Below, piece after piece: positions 47,274 to 58,779 of a stretch of 64,000 bases of DNA; within the stretch, counting starts at the first letter, position 1; each line of letters starts with the position of its first letter. This DNA is from Tulasnella sp. 424 (Eukaryota > Basidiomycota > Agaricomycetes > Cantharellales > Tulasnellaceae). The notes under the pieces were generated by a model. It had not been told where the DNA came from. It was given only the letters and a program-made list of their open reading frames with translations, and ran no database searches. The translations under genes and the position numbers were made by a program. The stretch spans positions 291,521 through 355,520 of the forward strand of contig WSUB01000023.1 of assembly GCA_019633425.1 (NCBI GenBank), read 5' to 3'.

Positions 47274-50200
47274 GACGATGCATAACGCACACCACGTCAC
47301 CATCGTACCCGTCGATCATATCTGTACGATGTAGGTGCTCTGCGTCATATGGACCTGTGTGCCTGTAAAGAGGGGATGGAGAGGATTACTCGGTGTCTTC
47401 CAAGTGCACTCCACTATTTCCGGTACTTGCCTCCCGCAGCCGAAGTAACCTCCGAACTCATGACCGATTCCCTTCCCTCCGCCGACTCAGACTTTGAAAC
47501 TTTGGGGTTAGAAGAGATCACGAGAGCATTTGGGGTGTTTTCTTTTCTGTACGTGATTGCCAGCGAGTCGATGCGCTGGCACGAGTACTTGGGCAAGGCG
47601 CCCCGGCGCCTCGAAGCCCGAACTTAGAATTGAATTGAGAACGACTCTTCTCCCGTATGATCGGAAGCAAAACAAAGGCCGACTAGCTGTGCAGTGCGGA
47701 GAGAGAAATTTTTTTGAATGTAAAGAGAGTATATCGTATTACATGGAAGCGTGGTAAGGCCTGTCGTAGACGCGTTGTCGAATCACGTACTCGAACAAAA
47801 AAAACCCCTCATTCCAGGGTCCAAGCGCGGGCAACACCGAAACATCCCCCATCCTTCATTCTACGATCGGAAACGTCCCTTTCGAGTATTACCCGCCGGC
47901 ATTCTGGGAGGGCCCCTTCTGTAGAGAGATAGGCAGGAAGATAAAACCTGAAACTCGGAAGATATAATGAATGTCAGACGGTATGAGAAGTCAAGCCATG
48001 ACGTGCGACGTTAATTGTCCGAGAAACGTATTACGCCTCTTTTCGCTCCCTTTTCATCTCTACGTACGGCCGAGGAGGCGCGATCGATTCCCGGCAATGG
48101 CTGAGCCACCGGCTCCTTCACCCGATTCGTCGTCCACCCGCGTAATGAAACTTCGGCGCTGTACACAACGAGTATTGTAGTACACTATAACTGACAGGCC
48201 GTGGCTTTTGAATGCTCAGGCTTGAATCTTTTCGACCTCTTAGCTACCCATCCATCCATCCCATCCTATAATACCCTCCGGAGTTCTCCGAATCGACTAA
48301 GCCAACACACCCTTCCCAGGGTCCCCCCTTCCAGTAATTTTCCTCATTTGGGGTCGGACCATTGTCCACAACTGACTCGAGCGAGCTCGTACCAACCGAT
48401 CATCAGCGCCCGAGTCAACACGGAAAGACATCGACGCTCCGCCCGCAGGAACCTAATGTGTAAACAAGTACTTAAGCTCAGGGTGCACAACTTTCCTATC
48501 TCATTTCCAAATACTGTTATCCGGCGACCGGCGTTTCTCGATGTGTGTATGTCCATGTACTGGTAAGGTGGGCGAGGACGGGGATGGCGGCGACGGCGGC
48601 GAGGGGAAATTATGAAACGTCAGTGCCGAAACATATACCCATACCACCCATCTGACAGGTCTCTGCATGTGCATGTACTGCGAAGAGGCTTGATGCAGAA
48701 CCCGAAAGAGATAAAGAGGACCTCCGGGTGGGGTTAACCCCGACGTCTCCATTTACCTGATTAGGAAGGAGCTCGGGTCCTCGCACGAAACTCCATACTT
48801 GTGGGTTTGGCAGTTACCACCGACACACGACGCTATCTTGCAGGCTGCGCCGAGCTCCGATTTGTGAAAAAGAAAATAGGGGGCCAGTCGAGTGTGTGTG
48901 CATCGCCTTCGAAGCTGGACGGTCCCATACTCACGTGGAGTCGCCATGTCTTGTTGTTGGATTGTGAATCGGAACCGACGCGTCATACACATATGTCTAG
49001 AGTACAAAGCTTATTAAATGATAGAACTATGACACTAAAGGGACCTCCAGCGTAACAGGAAAAAATTAGAGTAGTGGAGCTTTGGGAGAGATAGAATTCT
49101 CGTTCGTAGGCGGAAAGCACCGCAGGGACTATATAACTACGGGTCAATGAGATGATATTTTCTTCTAAAGACAAGAGGAAGTCATGGACTCGGAATAGTG
49201 GTGTGAAACGAAGTTAAGTAATAGGCAGCCAGGTCTTCGATCTCAGATGCTACGGTCTCAATCGTGGAACCTGCTGTGACCCAAGCCGCGAAACCTCTTC
49301 ACCCGGGCAGATACAACGCGCTTTGCTTGACCCACGTTGTAATCAATTATGTGGGCGTATATCCCTTATGTTTCGTCTGGGTGGGCTGCGAAGGATTTTA
49401 TACCGGAGATGATGGGTCGCTCCAAGCATATTGAAACTTTTCACTTGACAGCGGGTCATCACTGGCGCGGGGGTCCATATCCGGCTCCTCACTCCTCACA
49501 AGACCCGAGCCAGGTAAAAGCCATGCCAGCAGTCAACCGATTGAAACTACGAACCCTGCTCGAATGAATTAGTCAGCAACGTCCGATAAGAAGGGGTAGT
49601 CAAAGACTCACCGCGAGCGGTTGCATGTCAGAAACATCCATTAAGACGAATAATTTACCGCCCTGTTACTATTCCGCATTCTTACCCTTTTATATTGCAT
49701 CAGTTTCATTAACATTGGGGCTACGGGGGTGCCGGTGAGGGGCGAGGCGAAGCCGAACGCTCGACTCGGTGACGGTCGTGGAATCCGAAATCCGGCTCTT
49801 CCATGGCCCTTCCCAGTTTCCGGACCCACATATTTAACGATCCCCAGGACGAGACGAGGATAGACTATTAGACACATGAAGGAATGAGTAGGATGTCGAC
49901 CCTGTTCTTTAGTTGTACCTGTTTGCGCGAGCACTGCCACCAGGGCAGCTGTCGAATGTCGATCGGGAACGTTCCAATCGCATGTTCAGTGCACGTGCCG
50001 CGAGTGCCTTCCACCAATCACGTCGGTGGTGTGAAGGGAGATGGTCGGTTCTTTGCAGAAGATTTGGACGATCGACGCAGCACCCCTCACGGATTCCACG
50101 AGGTAAGCCACTAAACACGCCTCCCAGTACAGGAGGCGGTGAGGCTTACAAAGTCCTCGTCGCTCATATACCTGTGGCGATCAAACCGGGGCTCGGTTAC

Positions 50201-50298
50201 ACCCTCTCGCAACCACCACCTTTAGTCCCTCATCTGGGGCAATCAGTCTCTCTAACCGACATCGACCAAATCGAAGCGGTTCTTGTCGCTGTTAGCTA
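47274..50298. other. long non-coding spacer of unit A
   Basis: 3 kb with no convincing gene. It aligns with 55728-58779 in unit B with many small indels (for example about 40 bp near 48860, and a loss in B relative to 49380-49420), a pattern expected of unselected DNA. The last 420 bp are the shared upstream flank of the young kinase-TPR genes. A short Cys-containing frame (near 48780-48870 minus, GAACKIASCVGGNCQTHKYG) also occurs in B but with a frame change further on. Confidence 0.5.
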
Positions 50299-52608
50299 AT
50301 GCAGAGATTTGTCTCGAAGCTCCGCGCACCATTCAGGTCCCTTCGGGGTGAGGCACCAGTGTCGAGACCTCACACCCCGACGATTGAGGAGGATAACGAT
50401 CAAGACGCACGGCTCCCTACCCGAATTGAGGCTCCGGAGAGAACCACGTCAAAGAAACTTTCTGCGGTGGGTCCGATCTAGCATGCGCAATTGACGTAGA
50501 ACCGCTGACAAGGATGTCACAGCGGCAAAGACTGGATGGCTTGGCGAATTACCGAATTCATTCTGATGAAATCGTCTTTACCGCTGGGGGGTTTCATGGA
50601 AGCGGCGGAAAGGCAGACGTGGTTCAGGCAACGCTTCGGCGGGACGACGGAAGCGAGGAACAAGTAGTAGCAGTGAAGAAAATTCGATCTCACCGAGGCA
50701 TTGACCGAAAGAAGTTTTCAAACGTAAGCTTGATCAATTCCGTGGTTCACTGCACAGCACTTACTGAATCCAACCAGGAATACGTTCATGAGGTGGAGAT
50801 AATGGCCGGGCTGGCACACGAGAACATCGTCAGATTGGTTGGCTTCCTCGAAGACCTCGAAGACGGAAAGGCTTGGATAGTTTTGTCCTGGGAGCCCAAT
50901 GGAAACGTTAGCGAATTCCTTGCCACCGGGAGATGGGAAATCCCTGAGCGCGTCTCACTTGTAAGCGAAAATCGTCCAGAAGAAAGAGTCAGGAAAGGCC
51001 CACGGCGTTTTTATTACAGATCAAGGATGCATTCGAGGGTATCAAGTACCTTCATACTCGCCAACCCCCGATTTGCCACGGCGACCTCAAGTCGGTGAGT
51101 TGGTCGTTCTACACATGATCGAAATTTTACATCTCACCTCGATTCCGCCCAGTTCAACGTTCTCGTCAACTCGTCCTACCGCGCAGTAATTACCGACTTT
51201 GGCTCGGCCCGTGCTATCACTAAGCCAGAAGACGGGGTTCTCGACAAAGAACTTGACCGGCAGGCGCAGCAAAATCGGACGACGGAACAAGCCCACCCTC
51301 AAATAGACATCAATGCTATTGGCAATCAGTTAACGCTGACAGGGCCTGCCTACTCACTCCGCTGGGCGCCTCCTGAAGTTGTGAACGGGAAACGCCCGGG
51401 TCTGTCAACCGACGTTTGGGCAGCTGGCTGGGTCGCCTGGGAGGTGAGCGGCAATGCGAATATTCGATATTTTTGTCATCGCCTATCTCCATTGACCAAC
51501 CCTTCATCAGGTCATGACGGACAAGGTCCCATTTCACGAAGTTAACTCGGCGGGCGCTATAACGCTGATGGTGATCCAAGGAGAGGTTCCTGAGACTCGC
51601 GAAGATGCACAGCTGGCGCAGATTATAAGGCTTTGCAGTCTGATGAAGGATTGTTGGGCATTCGATCCGAAGGCTAGACCTAATATTACTCGGTGCTGTA
51701 CTGAGCTGAAACGGATCGTGAGTCCGAGTCCTGATGTTACTTCACTGCCAACGTTCCGAACACGCTTCCGGTTTCAGCCATCACTTCCCCCATCCGGCGG
51801 GAAGGCTTCAGACCGCAGAGTACCATCCATCGAACTGGTAATCAAACTGGGTACGATGCATTACAATCAGGGTGGTCTTGAAAAGGCTGCCTCGCTGTTC
51901 CAAGAAGCACTGTCTCTCGCGAGGTCTTCAAATAAGGAACCAGCAGCCGCAGAGGCGTTGAGGCGTCTAGGACGTGTCTACCTACTTCAATCCAAATACG
52001 CCCAGGCAGAAGAGTCGCTCATCCAAGCGCAAGTAATTTGCGCTCGCGTCGGTGATGACTTCGGTCGAGCGGACACGTTGGAGGTGCTGGGAGATATCTA
52101 CCGCCTTCGATCCAAATACACCCAGGCAGAAGAGTCGTTCACCCGAGCGCAAGAAATCTTCACTCGCATCGGTAATGACAAGGGTCGAGCACACACGTTG
52201 AGCGGGCTAGGACACCTCTACAACAATCAATCCAAATACACCCAGGCAGAAGAGTCGTACACCCGAGCGCAAGAAATCTACGCTCGCATCGGTTCTGACC
52301 TGGGTCGAGCGAACGCGGTGCGTGGACTGGGACACGTCCAGCGTCTTCAATCCAAATACACCCAGGCAGAGGAGTCGTTCATCCGAGCACATGAAATCTA
52401 TGCACGCATCGGTAGTTACTGGGGTCGAGCGGACGCGCTACGTTGTCTTGGTGACCTGCGCCAGGACCAAGGTCGCGACGCTGAGGCCGCGTTACACTTT
52501 GCAGAGGCAAAAGATTTATATGCTCAGATTGGTGCCACCAAATACGAGAAGGAGACCGCTCGACGGCTCGCGGCTGTGTCGCCAATACAAAACTCAGCCA
52601 CACCCTGA
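50299..52608 (+). CDS. non-RD protein kinase with C-terminal TPR array (K6)
   Basis: Exons 50299-50466, 50523-50723, 50778-50960, 51020-51094, 51153-51443, 51511-51717 and 51778-52608 join in phase 0 to 651 residues. N-terminus MQRFVSKLRAPFRSLRG. The kinase has the glycine loop GSGGKADVVQ, VAVKKIRSHRG, HEVEIMAGLAHENIV, the CHGDLKS loop (HGD), ITDFGSARAI, WAPPEVV, WAAGWVAWE and RPNITRCC. The activation segment carries the Gln-rich insert (LDRQAQQNRTTEQAHPQ). Six TPRs follow, four with near-identical coding DNA (QSKYTQAEESFTRAQEI), then a short tail ending NSATP. It faces the decarboxylase relic at 53374. Its closest relative is the gene at 58780 in the next unit. Confidence 0.92.
51960..52450 (+). 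repeat. 120-bp tandem repeats (TPR-coding, K6)
   Basis: Four successive 120-bp units, each with TCCAAATACACCCAGGCAGA or a one-base variant, at about 51990, 52110, 52230 and 52350. Confidence 0.85.
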
Positions 52609-53373
52609 CCCCTTGCATCCCTCCACCCCAAAATCCTACCCGGAATCCTTTCCCATAAACTATCCTTGAAACCCTGTTGTATCATCTCCCGCCAGCGACT
52701 TTTGCACGGTCGCCAAGAAAAATCCACTTTGGCACTATCTCATCATATTCCGTTCATATGTACTTTGATAGTTTCCATGCCATCAGCTCTTTCTTTACAA
52801 TGGATCGGATCCCCGCACTCTGGGCTGCATGTTGCACCTGAGGGACGCATTTTAATAGGACCTCCGCAGCGGGTTGCTTATGTCTCTGCCAAATCCACGT
52901 TCTTACAAATCCGCGACAATAAAGAAGCGTCACTATAGATTCACGTGTGCGATGGTTCGACTCCATCCTTATCCGAGCTCCTCAGCCGGCGCTTGTCTTG
53001 GAGTAATCGGGAGGAGTCGAGGAGGTCCCAAGACCTCAGATGACCAATTCTGATATCGAGCTGACTTGTGAGGGCCTCTCGAGATACCGGCTCATCCAGG
53101 CATTTAGAGTACTGTTGAAACTAAGTATACGGAACCGAGAGAATGTCCGATGTCCCGACCTCATCGCCTCGACCACTCAGACTGCATGGGCAAGCTGACT
53201 CCCCAACTTCGTTCCTTGATTTACTCGAATAAGGTTTTCCATATCTAACAACATTGGTCTGGTTTTCCATATCTGCGTCCGCATGTAATACAAGTCCGTC
53301 CGTCAATCCCTCCATTGTAGAGTTCAGCCCTTGGCACCGTTCTCTACCCCTCCCATAAGCTCTCACCACTAAA
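52609..53373. other. 3' flank of K6, convergent spacer
   Basis: Shared with 61115-61831 and, reverse-complemented, with the flanks of K2 and K3. Contains GATGGTTCGACTCCATC (52951-52967), a short stem-loop that resembles a tRNA T-arm or pol III B box and recurs at the same relative place downstream of K7. No complete tRNA can be folded around it. Confidence 0.4.
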
Positions 53374-55690
53374 TCACCCAACAAGTTGTACAACCTTCCC
53401 AATCCTCTCTCCAACCCTAACCAACGTCTCCACAGGTCTCCCACTTTCTACTCCCGTCAACCCCGTAAGCCCACTCGAATTCGCAACCAAGTCCTCATCC
53501 CACTCGATCGTTCCCTCCGGAGCGACCAAAATCATCGTGCTCCCACTGTACTGGAAGAAACCTAAATCCCCTCCTTTCTGCTCGCTGTCGCCGGGGTTCT
53601 TGCTCCACCCGATCGACCCGACGAGGAGAGCGCCGACGGCGACGAGCGCGAAGGTACCTAGTTCGGGAGGAGGCTTGTTGAGGTGTGTTATTCGAGGTGG
53701 TGGTCGCGGTGGCCGCGGTGAAAGTGGGGTTCCGGACATCCGCGTGGAGGAGTTGGACTTCACTGTCGGTTTGCCGTGAACACGTTAAGGTCCTCGTTGA
53801 TCGCTTGTGGGTTCTGTTGTCATACGGATAATACGTCCAGTCAATCATATGCCTAACCGATTGCATGAAGCTTGGAAAGGAACACGCACCAGTAAAATAC
53901 GTCCCAGGAACATGGAACATCTTCCCGAGTTTGGCCTTGAATGGGGCATGGTAACGATGATAATCTTGAGGTGCGAATTGGAATATCGCTACGGTGAACG
54001 TCTCGGCCAAGTAATTGTCGTCGAGTAGAGTCGGGAGTGTGAACTCCTGTCCTTTAATCCTATAGGTAGAAAGGTCGTCAGGACTCTCTCCAAATCCGGG
54101 TCCGTTCGCCAGACAGGTTCCTGCCAGAACTTCTTCGCATCCCCAACACTCTTGAACACAGTCACTCTCGAATCCGCTCGCGAGGTGATAACGCCCAGGT
54201 CATTTGCTTCCTGCACGGGGCGAGCGCCAGGCTTAAGCGAGCACTTGAAAAAGTCGTTGAACGTCTACACTATCGTTTCGTCAGTCAGAAGAAGCCTTCA
54301 ACTCATGCCACGGAACGAACCTTGTATTTCTTAATATCGGGTTCCAGCAGGTCGTCCACCTTCAGATCATACGCTTGAATGAAAGCTTCGATGCGGGGGA
54401 TGACGAACGCCGGGTCCGGGGTGTCGTGAATCTTCCCTCTACGCATAGAGAAGCACACGCAAGGTACATGTGAGTGACATATATTTCTTTCAGCTGAGAA
54501 GTAGCTCGGAGTGGAAGTCAACTCACGTCGGAAGGAAACGTCCTTGAAGAGACTCTCGACGGCTCTCAAGTCCAGAATTTCATGCTAGAATGCAAAGCCC
54601 CACAAGGAACCCCTGTCAGGAAATGCCCGTCCAACACGTGCCAAAGAATGGCACAGCCCCACATTGGTAGAAACAAACAGTAAGTGCATCCCCAAAACGC
54701 GTAAAAATAGGCATCGTTTCGAATATGTTTGGCTTTCGTTTTGCGGTCGGTGATGACGTAAACGCCTAGTAGGGGGTGACGACAGCACCGGTTAGCGTAG
54801 GCCCAAATTTAGTGGGTGGTTAGGATACTCACTCATGCGGTGCACTGCGAAAAGCTGTTATAGCCGGTTCATTAGGACTATAGTGTAGGTAGGTTAGCTC
54901 GACAGTGGGATGATCGAGAAGAGCTGGTAAAAAAGCACCTTGTCGACCATGCCACTAGCCCAGTTCTCAAACCAGTTTTTTTGGGGAAGCCCAGCTCGGC
55001 AGTTGATCCGCTATGAGGGTATAGCGCATCTCGAACGTTCACTGCAATCCCAAATTTAGTGAGTCTCCCTCCTTTGCCGCCTCTTGACCTGATTGACGAA
55101 AGCTGGACTTACAAGGAATATCGGCCGACCCTCCTCCGACGTAAGCCCAATTCTCCACCATGGTAGACATGGCTTGCATGATCTTCTCCGCTTCCCTCGC
55201 AACCAACACATTCACCTCGTTCAGCACGCCACCGTAATAGGGGTTCCTGACGGGACGGATCTGACGGCCCTTCACCGGGATGTGTTTTTCTCGTGGTGAG
55301 GGATGATTTGACCCGGATGAGATTGAGCGACGATTCCAGGGCCACTTGGAGGTTGGGTTGTAGCGTCGTCTCCTGTGGTGGCCGCGGTAGGGTCGACAGA
55401 GTTCGAAAGGTTGACCACATTTTTCTCTGCATCTTTGTTCTCCAATCTCGCTCCAGAGCCAAAAAGTGGCGCTTCGCCGCTGAGAGGAGCGGTCCCCACG
55501 TCGGTTGGCTTGTTCGACGAGCTCATGCGTTTCCTTTGGTTCGGACTGCTGTCTCGAAGTTCTTGAAGAACGTCTTGGCGAGGGATGTGCGTTTGCTGTG
55601 CTTGTCCGTCTCGGAGGTGCTAGGCGCTGAAGGAGTACTGGTGCTGGGAGATGCGCTCGGAGGATGGAGTAAACTGTAAGGGTAGCTGCC
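53374..55690 (-). pseudogene. phosphatidylserine decarboxylase (class II type), degraded copy A
   Basis: Minus-strand exons carry most of a PSD: VLNEVNVLVAREAEKIMQAM, VYVITDRKTKA, LEPDIKKYK, PGARPVQEANDLGVITSRAD with SRVTVFKSVGDAKKFW, QDYHRYHAPFKAKLG, FHVPGTYFTG, then LVAVGALLVGSIGWSKNPGD. The self-cleavage motif appears as FFQYSGSTMILV (Gly-Ser-Thr kept). These enzymes make phosphatidylethanolamine from phosphatidylserine after cleaving at that serine. Lesions by my reading: a one-base loss in the T7 run at 54976-54982 (frame kept in copy B), a frame break near 55285 in an A5 run shared with copy B, a short in-frame loss before VAIFQFAPQDY, and an intron with no GT donor after KKFW. If the homopolymer breaks were sequencing errors the gene could be live. 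Confidence 0.65.
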
Positions 55691-55727
55691 GTCGATGAAG
55701 GAGCTTCAATGGGGGAGTTGCTGTCAC

Positions 55728-58700
55728 GACGATGCATAACGCACACCACGTCGCCATCGTACGCGTCGATCATATCTGTACGATGTAGGTCCTCTGCGTC
55801 ATATGGACCTGTGTGCCTGTAAAGAGGGCATGGAGAGGATTACTCGGTGTCTTCCCCCAAGTGCACCACACTATTTCCGGTACTAACCTCCGAACTCATC
55901 ACTGATTCCCTCCCCTCCGCCGACCGACTTGAAACTTTGGGGGTGATGAGAGCATTTGGAGTTGTTTATGTACGTGATTGCCAGCAGTCGCGATGCGCTG
56001 GCGCCGTACGAGTACTTGGGCAAGCGCCCCGGCGCTCGAAGCCGAACACGCAGAGTTTAGGATTGAATTGACCTTCTCCCCGTGATCGGAAGCAAAACAA
56101 AGGCCGACTAGCTCTGCAGTGCGGATAGAGTATTTCTTTTTTGAATGTAAGAGTATATCGTATTACATGGAAGCGTGGTATCATACGTAAGGGCTGTCGC
56201 GCGTCTGTTGGTCGTCAAATCACGTACTCAACAAAAACACCTCATCTCAGGGTCCAAACCTGTGGGCGGGCAACATCGAAACATCCCCCCATCCTTCATT
56301 CCACGATCCGAAACGTCCCTTTCGAGTATTACCCGCCGGCATTTTGGCCATGGGAGGGCCCCTTCTTTGGAGATAGATCTAGAGAGAGAGAGATGGGCAG
56401 GAAGATAAAACCTGAAACTCGGAAGAGATAATGAACGACAGACGGTATGACAAGTCAAGCCATGACGTTGCGACGTTAATTGTCGAGAAACGTATTTACG
56501 CCAGTCTTTCATCTACGTACGGCCGAGAGCTCGCGCGAGCCATCGCCTCTTCAACCCGATTCGTAGTCCACCCGCGTCATGAAACTTCGGCGCTGTACAC
56601 AACGAGCATTGTAATACACTATAGCTGACAGGCAGTGGCTTTTGAAACCTCTGCTGCTCTGACAGCTAAGCTAACCCATCTATCCATCCTTTAATCCCCT
56701 CCGGAGTTCTCCGCACCGACCGAGACACTCTTCCCAGGGTCCTCCCTTCCAGTAATTTTCCCCATTTGGGATCGAGCCATTGTCCGCGTCTGACTCGAGC
56801 GAGCTCGTACCAACCGATCATCAGCGCCCGAGTCAACACGGAAAGACATCGACGCTCCGCCCGTAGGAACCTAATTAGTGCACACGTACTTAAGCTCAGG
56901 GTGCCGCGACTTTCCTATCTCATTTCCAAATACTGTTATCCGACGACCGGACATCTCTTCATGTGTGTATGTCCATGTACTGGTAAGGTGGGCGAGGACG
57001 GGGATGGCGGCGACGGCGGCGAGGGGAAATTATGAAACGTCGGTGCCGAAACATATACCCATACCACCCATCTGACAGGTCTCTGTATGTGCATGTACTG
57101 CGAAGAGGCTTGATGCAGAACCCGAAAGAGATAAAGAGGACCTCCGGGGTGGGGTTAACCCCGACGTCTCCATTTACCTGATTAGGAAGGAAGCTCGAGT
57201 CCTCGCATGAAACTCCATATTTGTGGGTTTGGCATTTACCGCCGACATACGACGCTATCTTGCAGGCTGCGCCGAACTCCGGTTTCTTTCTTCGAAGCTG
57301 GACTGTGCCATACGCACGTGGAGTCGCCATGGGGGTTGACCGTGTCGTAAGTTGTCGCTGGGTCGTGATCGGAATTGACGCAACATACACGGGCGTATTC
57401 TACAGTACAAAGCTTATTACGTGATAAAGCTGTGAAAATGAAGGGACCCCAGTGCAACAGGAACAGATTAGAGTAGTGGAGTTTTGGGAGAGACATACAT
57501 AAATATATAATGGTTCCAAATGAGGACGTAGGCGGAAAGCACAGCAGGGACTATATAACTACGGGTCAATGAGATGATAATTTTTTTTCACAAAGACAAG
57601 AGGAAGTCATGGATTCGGAATGGTGGTGTGAAACGAAGTTAAGTAGTAGGCAGCCAGGTCTTCGATCTCAGATGCTACGGTCTCAATCGTGGAACCTGCT
57701 GTGACCCAAGCCGCGAAACCTCTTCACCCGAGCAGATATAACGCGATTTGCTTGACCCACGCTATACTCAATGATGTGGGCGTATATCCTTTTTGTTTCG
57801 CCTAGCATATTGAAACGTTTCACTTGGCAGCGGTCATCACTGGCGCGGGCGTCCATATCCGGTTCCTCACTCCTCACAAGACCCGAGCCAGGTAAAGCCC
57901 CGCCTACAGTGAACCGACCGAAATCATGAACCCTGGGGGTCTCCGCGACCTGAATGAACAAGTCAACATCTTTTGATCGAGAGAGGTAACCCAAGTTTAA
58001 CCGCGAGCGGTTGCATGTCAGAAACATCCATTAAGACGAATCATTTACCGCCCTGTTACTATTCCGCACTCTTACCATTTTATAATTCGTCATTTTTATT
58101 AACATTAGGACTGTGGGGGTGCCGATGAGGGGCGAGGCGAAGCCGAACGCTGGACTCGGTGAGGGTCGTGGAATCCGAAATCCAGCTCTTGCACGGCCCT
58201 CCCCGGTTTCCGGACTCACATTTTTAACGATCCCCAGGACTAGAACTAGGATAGCCGATCAGACACATGAAGGAATGAGTAGGATAGGTTCACACGTAAG
58301 CCCCCGCTCCGGAGGCGGAGCACCCGTGGCGGAGGTGCTTGCCCCGGAGCTAAGGGGCTTACATCCGTGAGCCTATGAGTAGGATGTCGACCCTGTGCTT
58401 TAGTTGTACCTGTTTGCGCGAGCACTGCCACCAGGGCAGCTGTCGAATGTCGATCGGGAACGTTCCAATCGCATGTTCGGTGCACGTGCCGCGAGTGCTT
58501 TCCACCAATCACGTTGGTGGTGTGAAGGGAGATGGTCTGTTCTTTGCAGAAGATTTGGACGATCGACGCAGCACGGATTCCACGAGGTAAGCCACTAAAC
58601 ACGCCTCCCAGTACTGGAGGCGGTGGGGCGTACGGAGTCCTCGTCGCTCATATACCTGTGACGATCAAATCAGGCCTCGGTTACACCCTCTCTCAACCAC

Positions 58701-58779
58701 CACCTTTAGTCCCTTATCCTGCGGCAATCAGTCTCTCTGACATCGACTAAATCGAAGTGGTTCTTGGCGCCGTTAACTA
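55728..58779. other. long non-coding spacer of unit B
   Basis: Counterpart of 47274-50298; no convincing gene. Holds the 89-bp inverted-repeat insertion described separately and, near 58610-58779, the immediate upstream region of the kinase-TPR gene. Confidence 0.5.
58286..58374. mobile_element. 89-bp inverted-repeat (MITE-like) insertion
   Basis: Starts AGGTTCACACGTAAGCCCC; its end, reverse-complemented, starts AGGCTCACGGATGTAAGCCC, giving terminal inverted repeats of about 19-21 bp. It is flanked by a perfect 11-bp target duplication ATGAGTAGGAT (58275-58285 and 58375-58385). Unit A has the empty site with a single ATGAGTAGGAT at 49884-49894, so insertion after the segmental duplication is directly visible. 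The inside is GC-rich and can itself form a hairpin (GGAGCACC...GGTGCTTGCCCC). Too short to encode anything; a long target duplication would suit a Mutator-like transposase, which is inference. Confidence 0.85.

Larger units (their letters stand above)
47274..55716. repeat. tandem duplication unit A (8.4 kb)
   Basis: Begins GACGATGCATAACGCACACC and ends GATGAAGGAGCTTCAATGGG. The same start is found at 55728 and the same end at 63901-63923, with every part in between in the same order. Contents: 3 kb of spacer, a kinase-TPR gene (+), then a phosphatidylserine decarboxylase relic (-). Only 11 bp separate the two units. Confidence 0.9.

Noticed and set aside
49913..50299. Frame upstream of K6 (also near 58404 and 29229 minus) as an extra N-terminal exon
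   Set aside because: The frame is not kept between copies (indels shift it), so it is more likely 5' leader or promoter, though a splice-donor-like site is conserved.
52900..53000. tRNA gene at the GATGGTTCGACTCCATC hairpin
   Set aside because: No acceptor 5' strand, D-arm or anticodon arm at the right spacing; kept only as a low-interest relic.
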